A stretch of DNA of 64,000 nt from Piscicola geometra. Its lineage: Eukaryota > Annelida > Clitellata > Hirudinida > Piscicolidae. The notes below the pieces were generated by a model that worked only from the letters and a program-made list of their open reading frames with translations, was not told the DNA's origin and did not search any database. Position 1 is the stretch's first letter. Every line of letters begins with the position of its first letter. Both the position numbers and the translations under genes were made by a program. Location of the stretch: NCBI GenBank assembly GCA_943735955.1, contig OX030961.1:770001-834000 (forward strand). Reading direction: 5' to 3'. Below, one piece after another: positions 26,274-37,415 of this stretch.

Positions 26274-29200
26274 CTAGGCCCATGGGAAGGCAGAGGCAGA
26301 AGGATCAGTGCCCACTTTTTCTCTCCCTTCCAGACACAAAATGTCGCCAGTGGAGGCATCCAGGAAGACCAGCGTTGGAATGCCTCTCACACTGAATGCC
26401 TCAGACACCCTGTTCTGAAAGAGATGCATTATGTCATATTTTGGTGCATCTCCGAATAATAAAAGGGTTTATCTCTGAATGTTACAGAAATGAAAAAGCC
26501 CTCATCTAGGACAAGCAAACCCTCAAGGATATGAATAAAAACCTTCAGCTCCCTGTGTTGGAAGGGCAGAGCAAGCCACGGCATGGAGGAGTAGTACTCC
26601 TTGAACTGCTCCTCGCTCTGGTCTGAACTCACAAAGACGATCTCGAACTTCTTGCTGACGGCGTGCTGCTGGTAGAACTTCACCAGTTCCGGAGTGAAGC
26701 CTCTGCATGGAGGACACCAGTGAGCAGAGAAGTACAGGCCTGCGTCAAGGTGTCATATCACTGAATCACTTACAATCATTATCACTGAATATTATCACTT
26801 ACATACATTATCACTGAATATTATCACTTACATACATTATCACTGAATATTATCACTTACATACATTATCACTGAATATTATCACTTACTTAGACCTCAC
26901 ATTATTACTGACTTTTCAAAAAATGTATTACTGAGTATTGCCAAAGCAATATAACTGAGTATTGTCACAGTAATATAACTGAGTATTGTCACAGTAATAT
27001 TACTGAGTATTGTCACAGTAATATAACTGTGTATTGTCACAGTAATATTACTGAGTATTGTCACAGCAATATTAATGAGTATTGTCACTCTATGGTATTT
27101 TTAATGCCTTTAATTTAGCTAGTTGCATGGCCCTTTAATTTTTATTTCATCGCGCTGATAGGACGATGCTAGTCTTATGTGTTGATACTAGTAACGAAGG
27201 TTCGCTATTGATTTAATAGCTTAATATTTCGCCTAGTCACTTTCGCTTATCTAGTCATGGGTTACACCGATTTGTTCAGGATGGATAAGAGAACAATTTG
27301 GGTTGTCTATATGATTCTTATATATATATATTTTATAAATCTAGCTGGCACTTGAGAAGAGGAGCTTGCTTTGAAAGTGGGTGGTTTTTCTTTGTTTATG
27401 TTTTTTCAATTTAGCCTTTTGTGGTGAAGTTGCATATACTTTTTTTTCTTGAAATTGATATTCATCTTTGCACAATGTGATTTCAATAATTTCTTAAAGC
27501 TGAGATTTTCGCCTTCAAAGTTGATGACAAAATGGTCAAATTTGCATAAGTTCAGCAGATATTCTGCCTTTGGTGGTGAATTTGCAAATGTTATATTTTT
27601 GAATTACGACTGATAATTTGAAACATTAAAAACTATTTTTCTTGGCAGATTATCACAATTGAACGCTATTCATCTACAATGGAAAGTAAGAGCAGCGAGC
27701 GTGGTGATGATTATTTGGATGTTAATGCTTACGTATTAGAAAATGTTTCAAACCCATCAGATCCACTCCTGAATGGTTTTGTTTATTTTCTTTGTCCTCA
27801 TAGGCATTTGAAGCAGCCTAATTGGACATTAGCATTAAAGACTTTACAATCTATGAATATGGTCTTTTCTGTTAGTGATTGCAATTTGTTGAGGTATTTT
27901 AAGACCGTTTATGACAAAGTTCGTATATTTGAAAGGAAAGAGACAATTTAATTATTTGGTAGATTATCTTTCTGCAGCTTCTAGATATCAGCCAGTATCT
28001 GTTAGGCTAGAAGAGATGAATGAATGTGTAGCAGATTCACCAGATGGTATGAATGAATGTGCAGCAGATTCACCAGATGGTATGAATGAATGTGTAGCAG
28101 ATTTACCAGATGGTATGAATGAATGTGTAGCAGATGTATGAAGTAGATGTAAGAGTTGTGATTATAATAAAACTAGCTTGGAGCGCGCTAATACAAAAGT
28201 TTTTAAATTAGAACGTAGAATAGGAAAGCTCTCAGGTTTTGTAGCCCAGAAAGAGTCCTGAAGCAGCAGTCAGAAAGAAGAAGGGCGTCTTTGGACATGT
28301 GGAAGTCCAAGTACCAGCAGGAGAAACAAAAGAAGCTTAAGGTTAATGATAATAGTTCAACTATAATAGCGAATCTCAACCGCAGTAGAACTTTACTGAT
28401 AAGGCGTCATAGAGAAGCTAAAATAAGAAATGATTAGTTAGTAAAGGGCCTGATAAAAGATATAAGTTAACTAAAGAATTGAATGGCGCTGTATCAGATA
28501 ATAATATTGAACTAACTAGTAAATTAGATAATATAAGTGGACTGCTTTTGGGTCGTGCTGAGAAATGCAAAGAGGTTAGCACAAAGTTAGTTCATAGTTA
28601 TAAACCCGTTTTTGGGAAAAGTATATATACAGCAATTTTATTTAATATACCTGTAAAGAGCATCGCGCCTATTTTTAATTATTTTACTAGTACAATTTTT
28701 GGTATGCGTTTAAGAAACTTACCGCACTATAGCATAATATCTAGGATGGCCCATGAGCCAGGCGTGCTTGCTCTGCTACAGTTTGGTGAGCATATGTATC
28801 CTTGCAATTCAGCTACCTTAGCTCACGATGCCACCACTGTAGAAGGCAAGCACATAATGTATATTTACTTAGGTTTTAATACTAATAATGAAAATAAAAA
28901 TATTTCCTTATCTGTAGGCAGACTTGCTGGTGAGTCAGCCTCTGATAATGCTGACCAAATCAGTGCATCCCTAAAGGAAGCTACCGAGACTTATGCGCAT
29001 TATATCGAACCGGAAGAGGCCCAAGGGCGCTCTCACTGTATTTCAAAGTTGAGACCGTGCCTTGGTGATATTGGAATATTGGAAAGAAAGGGGCGAAAAA
29101 ATGACGTATTCAGCATCAGCTACTGGATACCAGATAAAGACAAAGCAGTGGATTTCAACCTCGCGGCAGCCAGCTCCCACACAGACATGATTTATAGGGA

Positions 29201-31500
29201 CATTTCTATCGATGTTTGAAAGAACGTATTTGTGTGCTAATACTCAACTTATTGTCAGGTCGGGTTCAGAACCTGCTACTAGTACCACGTATGCTAGTAC
29301 AATCTGTGTCGTGGTCGGGTCGTCGGCGACTAAAACGGCAAGCACACCATCTTGTCACTATTATTCCGACTTTTTGGTGTGGAGGCAATCCTAGCGTATT
29401 AGCACACAACTAAAAAACTTGTTTTTTTAATTGTCTTTTTTTTCATAATAAAAACAATAAAACCTTTTTTTCGAACTTATATTTTCAAATCAATAAATAA
29501 AACGTATATTCCAATATAAAATTAAATGAAGTTTGTATAATCCCGTTAACCCATTAATGCATGACTCAATGGAATTAATTAATTTTTTTACATTTTATTA
29601 AAGAAATTATTCTAAAAAATGAAATACAAAAATTAGTCTAAAATATTTTACACAAAAAAAGTTATAATGAAAATAAAAAATGTCCTTAAAAATTGACACC
29701 ATGCATTGCTACTGACGGCAATCATGATTCGTGGTAGATGCTGAAGCACTCCAAATGTAAAGCTACATTACATTTAAGGCATTTTTCTGCACTTTCTTTC
29801 CACATTGCTTGCATCTTTTTTGGCCATCTTTAATTTGACCAATCAAATTATCTTATTAGTTTGGATACCACCGATCCACCAAGGCCTAAATCGCTGTTGC
29901 ACTCTTCCGATACTCCTTCATATGGGTTTATCAAATAACCAAGTCAATTATTTAGACGCCAAACTGTATTCCCAAACCTTATGGCTTCCCTCTGATAAAC
30001 TCTTTTGATGAATGCCTCCCATAATATGGCACGATTGATTCATCAATCGCCAAATGAATTCTTTGGGCTAAAACTTGTGAAATCTTTCATTAAAAGCATC
30101 AAATAATGGACGCACTTTGGCCACTCTGTCTAATTTATTAATTTTCTCATTTTCATTGCAATAAAAATATCTTAATAATTATTCAAATCTGTTGACAGTC
30201 ATAGCCTTGCTTACAGCTAGATTGTGTCCATGGTCGCTTTGTTCGCAGTACATCCTGTATAGGCTATACTCATTCTTTCAGGTTTGTTCCTTTGGCAAAC
30301 CGCAGGATTTACTGTGAACAAAGCGACCATGGACACAATCAAGCTATACTGTATAGTTATCAACTTGATGGCTGTTACATCAGAAAATAAATTAAACAAA
30401 GTGAGGGAAGACATGTTTTCAAATTTTGATTTGTCGTTTGAACTATTAGAACTGTTTTTGCTGAGAAGAAATCATTGGCTTCTTCCAGAATACTAATTAC
30501 TTCATGAAGAGCGAAGCTGAAAATAATTTTTTTACCATCAGTCTTACTGCATAATGCCTTAAAAAAAACACTCAATAAACCAAAGTTTTTGAAATAATAT
30601 TAGATGTAAAATAAAATTTATTTTAAAATAAGATATAAGAATAAAGAATATTAAATATTATGAATGGTAAACATTTAATAAAATAATAACTAACTTTTTT
30701 CACGAGCTCTTACAAAAACACAAAAACTTGTTCTCGCGTTGAAAAATCAGAATATCGAAACACTCTATCAATTTGGAATCAAACAGATAAAATAGACAAA
30801 AACTTCAGTTTATACAGGATTGGATTAATTTCAAAAATAATAAAAATAATCAAGATAACTATTTTTAAATTTTGTTAAAATTTTTGTCCCTAAAAAAGGA
30901 CAGTATGTCTTAATAAGCCGCTCACTTGATATTAATCGACGTGTTGCAACGTGACTCACTTTCAGCCTAACTACATTGAGACCTCTAATGCTAATTTTCA
31001 CTTTTAAATAGCTATATCTTTGTTATTTGTAATCGCTTAGGATATTTTTATATATTTTAAACTCCTTTTTCCGAAAATAATAATTAAAACACTGAAAAGT
31101 GAAAATAAAAAATCCGTGCAACTAGCTACTCTAAATTTTTAGGCCTTTATTTTGGACATAATCGAACGTCTATATAAAAACTCAAATGTCTAAAAGTTCT
31201 TTTAAATAAAACCTCAATTTTTGAAAATCAAAAATTTATTTAAAAAAATGTCCAATGCTTTGAGTATTTTTTGTGTGATATTATGTTATTACCTTAATGT
31301 CCTAAATAAGGCTCAACATTTCTTTTAATGATGGTGTTGCAACAATAAGATTCTGGTATTTTATGGCTAATGGTTTTATTGGAGTAACTAACGGTTAGTC
31401 ACTAACCGATGACGCTTTTGTCTTTGAGAGCATCACTGGTTCGGACAGTCTCCAATGCCTTGTTAACCAGCTCTCCTCCGATCAGATCTGAGATCGACAT
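26274..31500 (-). CDS. Nucleoredoxin/tryparedoxin-like thiol oxidoreductase (3 exons)
   Basis: Small thioredoxin-fold enzyme of the nucleoredoxin/tryparedoxin class, which reduces disulfides through a WCPPC pair. Exon 1, 31500-31407, encodes MSISDLIGGELVNKALETV and ends DKSVI. Exon 2, 26739-26543, encodes GLYFSAHWCPPCRGFTPEL (active site), VFVSSDQSEEQFKEYY and MPWLALPF. Exon 3, 26414-26274, encodes SVRGIPTLVFLD and SAFPWA, then TAG. The exon 1/2 junction splits a Gly codon (G|GC) and the exon 2/3 junction is phase 0, giving 143 residues, the usual size for one-domain members. SSD, PW-A-PF, GIPTL and FPW are family hallmarks. Intron 1 (26740-31406) holds other transposons. No signal peptide, so probably cytosolic. 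All expected motifs are present, so it is likely functional. Confidence 0.92.
26763..27090. repeat. Two tandem arrays in intron 1 of the nucleoredoxin-like gene
   Basis: About five copies of a 27-30 bp unit with CACTGAATATTATCACTTAC (26763-26890), followed by about seven copies of a 23-24 bp unit GAGTATTGTCACAGTAATAT (26930-27085). The two units share partial sequence. Confidence 0.9.
27679..29219 (+). pseudogene. Uncharacterised transposase-like gene, decayed
   Basis: Plus-strand frames on the opposite strand to the host gene. The N-terminal part (27679-27950, MESKSSERGDDYLDVNAYV) runs into a stop; a second frame continues (FNYLVDYLSAASRYQP) into four 11-residue repeats MNECVADSPDG (28010-28140). 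A helical, charged region follows (KVFKLERRIGKLSGF), then 28479-29219 with SYKPVFGKSIYTAILFNIPV, LAHDATTVEGKHI and SVGRLAGESASDNADQISAS. The last two resemble DGTT and QLAGG-TA-(D/E) motifs in a group of uncharacterised transposase-like proteins in aquatic animals; the aspartate in HDATT may be catalytic. At least two frame breaks. No terminal repeats found, so superfamily assignment is open. Confidence 0.55.
28010..28140 (+). repeat. 33-bp in-frame repeat, four copies
   Basis: Four copies of a 33-bp unit starting ATGAATGAATGTGTAGCAGA, each coding 11 residues, inside the transposase-like gene. The period is kept in frame. Confidence 0.95.
29715..30220 (-). pseudogene. piggyBac transposase remnant
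   Basis: Minus-strand translation from 30215 down gives SKAMTVNRFE, RYFYCNENEKINKLDRVAKV followed by RPLFDAFNERFHKF, a decayed VDES-like segment, a GLGGSVV block, and then the C-terminal cysteine-rich finger RCKQCGKKVQK...KCLKCNVALHLECFSIYHE (29830-29715). The order matches DDE_Tnp_1_7/piggyBac transposases, with most of the catalytic core deleted between the GLGGS block and the finger, plus stops and frameshifts. Confidence 0.75.
30215..30350. repeat. Inverted repeat, about 40-bp arms
   Basis: GATTGTGTCCATGGTCGCTT on the left (from about 30220) pairs with AAGCGACCATGGACACAATC on the right (to about 30342), with about 45 bp between the arms. It sits at the 5' side of the piggyBac remnant, where an N-terminal coding part would be expected. 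Confidence 0.9.
30351..31404. other. AT-rich intron sequence
   Basis: Part of intron 1 of the nucleoredoxin-like gene. The minus-strand frame at 30575-30375 could be more of the piggyBac N-terminus but has no diagnostic motif. Otherwise nothing recognised. Confidence 0.45.
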
Positions 31501-31871
31501 TGCAGAAGATATATTTGTGTGTGTTTGAAATTTGAAGCTGAGATTTGCAATTTATACAAAATACCAAAAAGTAAAAATAGAGCTCATGAATAATTTATAT
31601 TCATGTCTTTGGTACTTGGTATTACATTTTACAAAGTAATATATATCATATAACATAAGCTTGGCACCTAAGCACTACTTGGAACCCAATCCTTGAAATC
31701 ATCATAAATTATTATTTTTAATTACTGTATATCTCTATACCATATTTTCAACTACTATTAGGTGCACGCCATATAAATATACTATTGTATATGGTGCACG
31801 CCAAATACATATATACCCCATGACATTTTTACATGTGCATTGCAAAAATACTAGTATGGAATGTTGTATAT

Positions 31872-32086
31872 TAACTGCATACGAAAAAAGCAGACTGCAT
31901 ATGTGTAAAATGCTGATTTTCTTTACTGGTTTCTTTTTAAAATTGCATTTTTTCTGAAAAGATATATATAAACCTAACCCTAACCTTAACCTAAATTGAC
32001 ATTATTTTTGTAAAAAAAAGTTAATCTGCATAGTAAATCAGCATTTACCACATTTTCAGTTTGCTTTCTTCGTATGAGTTTAGGTT
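31872..32086. mobile_element. Foldback element, short copy
   Basis: AACTGCATACGAAAAAAGCA...GTAAAATGCTGATTT on the left is inverted on the right as AAATCAGCATTTACCACATT...GCTTTCTTCGTATGAGTTT. About 45-bp arms around an AT-rich centre that contains AACCCTAACC. A related copy is at 40595-40925. Confidence 0.75.
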
Positions 32087-32299
32087 AGAAACGGTACTCA
32101 TCAGAGGGGGCGATCTGCGGAAAATCTTGGGGGGTTTTTCCCAGGGTTAGAATCAAAGAACCGGTATCGGCTCATACAGTACCAGGGATACTATTTAGTA
32201 TTGTTTTCTTTATTGCTAATTCTTTTTGAATAAACTATTAATATTTGTATCACAAAACATTAAAAAAAGTTCGATACCCAATAAAAATACTTCTCTATT

Positions 32300-32578
32300 T
32301 TATTATTCATTTTTGGTCTATATCGTTCACAGCCTGACAGACGCAGGCCATGTTACAATGGTTCTGAGAACCATGGTTCTGAGAACCATGGTTCTGAGAA
32401 CCATGGTTCTTATGCGCCAGAGGCGCCACTCCACACGACGTACACATCTCTCAATGCATACGTCGCTAACACCTTATCATATACACTAGGTATATGATAG
32501 TTCACGGTGTCTCGTCGAGGATTCGAACAGACAACCTTTGAGTTGCAAGTCCGACGTCTACCATCTAAGCCATCCCCG
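32300..32578 (-). mobile_element. tRNA-derived SINE with 7-bp target-site duplication
   Basis: Flanked by CTCTATT at 32293-32299 and 32579-32585. Minus-strand reading begins GCGGGGATGGCTTAGATGG (A-box-like), followed by a B-box-like GTTCGAATCC, then an unrelated body and a T-rich (poly-A) end at 32300. The body contains a 15-bp palindromic unit, ATGGTTCTGAGAACC, three to four times (32358-32410); the copy at 41722 has only one to two. Not a functional tRNA: the anticodon arm does not pair well. Confidence 0.85.
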
Positions 32579-32851
32579 CTCTATTGTCACTTTAAGCGAA
32601 ATGACGAAAAATAATAGCGATTTAATACCTTTTATTATTGGTCATCAATATAATTAAATTACAACTAGCCATCAACCCTACCAATATCAAAGCCAACACT
32701 CTAAAAATATAAATACGGTTCATGAGTTTAAGAAATATTTAACTTTCTTTTACAGTTTTTTGCGATTTGAGAAAAAAAAAGTTTTGCATTGCGTAATTAA
32801 CGATTCAATTAATGTTATTCTTATATTCTTCCATTCATTTACTTTATATAT

Positions 32852-34113
32852 GGGTTAATCCAGAATCGATTACAGACTTAAGATTTTTAGTGTCTTACTT
32901 GTTTTTATAAAGAATGGAAAATCGTATCCAAGACTGGATGCATTTTTTAAGGAAAAGGAATATAAAAATGTTATCCATGTAACATATTCATAATAAATAC
33001 TACGATATTATATTTCCTAGCTATTTAAAAATTGAAAATAGGCTTAAAACGCATGTCTTAAATTTCTTATAAAAATTTCAAATATTAAGTATTTAGATTT
33101 ATGTTTTGGTTAGTCCTATCCGGTTTGATTTATTCAGTCACGGGCATATTTAAAAACGTGTTTTTACTTTTCTAGATTTTAGAATACTCAATTTATATGA
33201 GTTTTTGGCTATTTTGTTCATTCCAACAATTTCTGTTCTGATTTTAGCGTCCCGCTGATCATCGCGATTTATTAAGCAACTAGTGAGTAATATAATTGTA
33301 TTTTTTCTCTGAATACATTTCATGTGTAAAGAAAGATACATTTTAAATATTGGGCTCTTATGTTTCTTTTTCTTAAAACTATATCGTTATTTTATATCAT
33401 GCACACCATGACGTTGACACAAATGTCCCGATTCTCATAAAACTAGTTTTACGTGTCACGAATTTACAGTAGTTTTTTTTGGTTTTTTTTTTAAATTTAA
33501 TGGAAAAATGCATTGAATGAAGAGTATTTTGACAAAAGCATCGTCTAATAAATTTTTTCATAAAGCTTTAAAACTAATAAATAGCACTATTTGTCTCGAC
33601 TCTCATAATGGTGATCGGGACATTAATAGACTATCATGATCTGCTTGTTAATAAAGATTTTTTCCACAATACTGGGTTCTTTTAAAATAATTAAAGTTTT
33701 AACGTTAAAAAGTAATTGAATATTAATTAAATTATTTTCAAAAACCATTTCATGAAATAAAAATAGTTATTTTTGTGGAAAATGGTAAGTTACGGAGATT
33801 TAAATGGCCGTCATTACAGGCGCCAATTTAAAAAATTGATTTTCAATTTCTAATTTGCGCAGCATATAGTAACAATTATGTGAAAAAAAGAAGGCAAAAA
33901 GAAAAATTCAGAAATTTTATATTTTTAGATGGGTTTTTATGGCTGTCAGTGTTCACTGATAATCTCAAAAACTTTTTGCTCAATTCAAAAAGAGTAATGC
34001 AATTATTGTGTTTGAAATGATTTTTAAACTCTATAATACATACATGAGTATATAAAAAGCAAGTTTTTTTGAAATTGAAAACCTAAATATAAAAGTCAAA
34101 TCTGGATTAACCC
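32852..34113. mobile_element. 1.26-kb inverted-repeat element with GGGTTAATCCAGA ends
   Basis: Ends GGGTTAATCCAGA and TCTGGATTAACCC, flanked by ATATAT on both sides (32846-32851, 34114-34119). Comparison with the uninterrupted hAT-E sequence near 43880 shows an insertion into an AT run. An inverted pair around GTCCCGATTCTCATAA (33425) and CTCATAATGGTGATCGGGAC (33602) lies inside. One weak minus frame (33341-33150, with DDQRDAKIRTEI) resembles a LINE RT tail. Superfamily unassigned; the true duplication could be as short as TA. Confidence 0.75.
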
Positions 34114-36631
34114 ATATATATTTTTTTCCATTTATTTTATGAACGACTAAAGAAAACGTTCCACAAATCTTTTTATTATTAAAAAAATCGATCTATCAGT
34201 TCTTTTTATATAAAAAATTAGTTTGCACAGATTTGCATCCATATGCCTATGTCCCAATTAAATATTGAAATTCCTTTCAATAGTGTCAAATGTAATAATA
34301 AATAAATAATAATTAAATGTTCGGACAATCTGCTTTTTACAGCCATCATATTCTAGAAGTATATATAAATGTCAAGTCACTAAAAATTAGAATATCAATA
34401 TAACATAAATATATAGGATAACTAACTAGGTAGACCAGGAATAAATCTTTATTCATTTTGTTGATGAAACTCAAACGATAAATTAACTATTTATTGGGTT
34501 AGCCAGTCCAACAGACAGATAAAACACACTCCGGGTAAAAAATAAACATACCGCTGTATATTTATATATAACTTTGGCAAATGTAAAGCGATTTTCAATT
34601 TTTTCACTATTTGACTCAGAAATGAATAAGGAACAAGATTAAAGAAACATTTAATTTGACCCTTTCAATATGTAATACATTTACCTTGTGAAACTGAAAC
34701 AAAAAGAAAATATCAAAAAATAATCATGTAAAAACATGGAAAAATAAAGAAATAACAAATTTCGAAATTTATTTTTACAAATTAAACTTTTTTTTAAAGT
34801 TATAACATTTTTATGTGTTTTCCATTTCAGTTTTCACTATTTTCCTACTTGTTTTAGTTTCACTAAGTGAAAATAATGCATATTGAAGGAATCTAAATAA
34901 ATTTTATATCATCTTGTTTTCCATTCATTTCTGAGTCAAATATTTTTGAAAAAATCGATTTAAATTTGCCAAATTTATAAACAAATACACAATGGCAAAT
35001 ATTTTTTGGCCCACAGTGTATATTCAGATAACATAAAATACCCTCTCTGCCTGTCCTCCTATCCTCTCCCCACAGCTCGCTAACTCCAATTTCCAAAAAG
35101 ACCACTTCGTATGTCTGACCGACTAGCAAATTTTTCTGCTAGTCTTTTTAAATCCAGACTGTCAAGTATATCCTGATGTGCATGACAAACGGTCAGTGAA
35201 TTCAAGCGAGGCTGTGTCATAGTTGCACGCAACTAAGTCTTAAGACGCCGCAAAGCACTAAAAGATTTTTCTGCAGTACATGACGTTGTTGGACCTACAA
35301 GCATCAACCTGATCAATCTTTCAACCTGAGGAAACAGATGTCTGACTTCCATGATCATAGCTTGCATTACTTTTTGCGCTTGTGCTAAAGTTCTGTATTC
35401 ATTCTGGTCTTTAAACATAGTTAACTGTGAACAAAGAAATGTTGCATTAAATTCACAATACTGCTTGCAAATATCATGGTTCACTTGACCAGTTAGCAAC
35501 ATTGTCTCTAGCTGCAAGTATGAACGCAAACCAGGAGAATCTCGATTGAACCTTTCTGTGAGTTGCATGATTGCAATGTCTATAACAGCGTAATATGCTG
35601 CTCGATAATGTTCCTCTGGTGTTGTTTCAACATAAGCTGGGCCCAGCCCACAATACTTTTGTGGCGGCTTTCGCACCCGAGGTACAGCAATCGGCTCGAG
35701 ATCATATGCTAAAACTATACTGTTGACATCTATGAAAATGACATTAAACTGTTCTTCTGATCGTAGGCGACGCAGTTCTTGCACAACTGAATCAGTCGCT
35801 GCAATTATTCCACTGACCTTGGCACTTGCTATTTGCAACGACTTGTTTAACTGTTCCAGAAATTAAAACACCAAAACAACTACCTTGAGGGCCAGTGCAG
35901 TAGTGCCCTGTTGAAAAAAGGCCTCAAGCCTTTACAGCTGTTTCATCAGCAGTACCAATGGAAGCAAATGATTCCAAGTTAACAGTGACTCATCAGGAAA
36001 GTCAATTATAAGAGACACTAAAGCATCACTAAACTGCTTCTTGACCTTCCCTGAACGATTGTAAAAGCACCTAACTCTTGGACAAACTGAAGTGAATTGC
36101 TCACAAAGGGATTTGCGGCAGCTGTGTGCTGGGCAAAAAGATTTGCACACTGTGCAAAACAGTGGAAAAACAATGCAAGCGGATGCTCACTGCTGATAAT
36201 AGCCTGACAACCATTATTTCGGCCGTTCATGTTAGCAGCGCCGTCATAAGTCTGAGCTCTGAGGTTTTCTATGGGTAGCATAATTCGGATCTTCGCGCTT
36301 GGAGACCCCCGCCTTCATACAAACATATACTCATATAGTTTGATTGGCCCAGCGTTGATTAGTATGCATGCATTTGATTGGTCCACCAAACATAAAATGC
36401 ACATACACACAAGCACACATCCATCTTGGCAGCCGCTTTAACCGTAATGATTTTGTTAAATAGTTTGTCTTCTTATCTAATAATTTAGTTTTTTTCAATT
36501 TCAAATAATTATAGTAATCATAATTTATATCTTTTCTTGTTTTCTGGTTTTAAATTTATCTTGCTCTCGGAATTAAAATCTTTAACCAATAACTGTCTAA
36601 CGGACTACAATAAAAACTTATTTTAAAAGGA

Positions 36632-36905
36632 AGAAGTGCCAAGGCCTCAAATTGAGCACTAATGCACAGTTTGCAAGAACCCACTGGCTACCTACTGCAC
36701 AAGGCAGATGAGCTCTGCAGATGAAGGACAGACTGTTAGAACGAATCTTCAATACATGACTGTGTTTATGTAGAAGTGCCAGGGCCTCAATTTGAACACC
36801 AGTGCACAGCTTGCAAGCACCCACTGGCTACTTACTTCACAAGGCAAATGAGCTCTGCAGATGAAGGACAGACTGTCAGAACGAATCTTCTACACATGAC
36901 TGTTT
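36632..36905. repeat. Tandem duplication of about 140 bp within Merlin
   Basis: Two copies beginning AGAAGTGCCAAGGCCTCAAA and AGAAGTGCCAGGGCCTCAAT, both with CCACTGGCTAC, GAGCTCTGCAGATGAAGGAC and AGAACGAATCTTC. About 90 percent identical. No function recognised; the nucleotide composition is unlike the AT-rich surroundings. Confidence 0.9.
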
Positions 36906-36984
36906 ATGTCTATTATCTATTGAAAACTGACGTATTAGACAATTATTACTTTACTTAGATGACCCTTCTTTAAAGATGTCCATA

Positions 36985-37145
36985 TATTTAAAACTCATCA
37001 CCTCCTTATTTAACTACTTCTATATCATTATTTACTTTTCGTACGGATCTGAAGACATATCTGTTTAACAAATTCATTTACCAGCGCTCTTGAATTTGAG
37101 GAAAGAGCGCTATAGAAATTGATTTGATTGATTGATTGATTGACA
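36985..37145 (+). mobile_element. LINE 3'-end fragment inside the Merlin element
   Basis: Plus-strand reading DLKTYLFNKFIYQRS followed by an AGAGCGCTATAGAAATTGAT motif and TTGATTGATTGATTGA. This is the C-terminus and tail of the same LINE type seen at 25340-25640. It is absent from the corresponding part of the shorter Merlin copy, so it may be cargo or a later insertion. Confidence 0.7.
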
Positions 37146-37415
37146 AGTTTCCCATGCTGTATGGTAATGCTAATAGGCAAAATAAAATAATTTAAATTTT
37201 GCCTAAGACATTTAGTGCTCTGACCAATATTATGCAGCAACTTTTTTATTGAAAATTTTCATATAATATTTTTTAATTTATTAAAAATGTTTTACTAGTA
37301 ATATGGTGAAAAATATATTATAAATTTGAAATATTCTATTTTGCCTGTTAGCATTACCGTTTTTTTACCAGACAGCTATTTCCAAACTTCTGCTGACTCA
37401 CGAGTTTGACTGAAA

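Noticed and set aside
31970..31998. Telomeric repeat (AACCCTAACC)
   Set aside because: Only two or three degenerate units inside a foldback element; also seen singly at 13189. No telomere tract.
32500..32578. tRNA gene on the minus strand
   Set aside because: A- and B-box-like motifs are present, but the acceptor and anticodon arms do not pair and the unit is repeated with a common body and tail, so it is a SINE head.
33150..33341. Independent LINE gene within the GGGTTAATCC element
   Set aside because: Only one short segment resembles an RT tail; too little to call a LINE.
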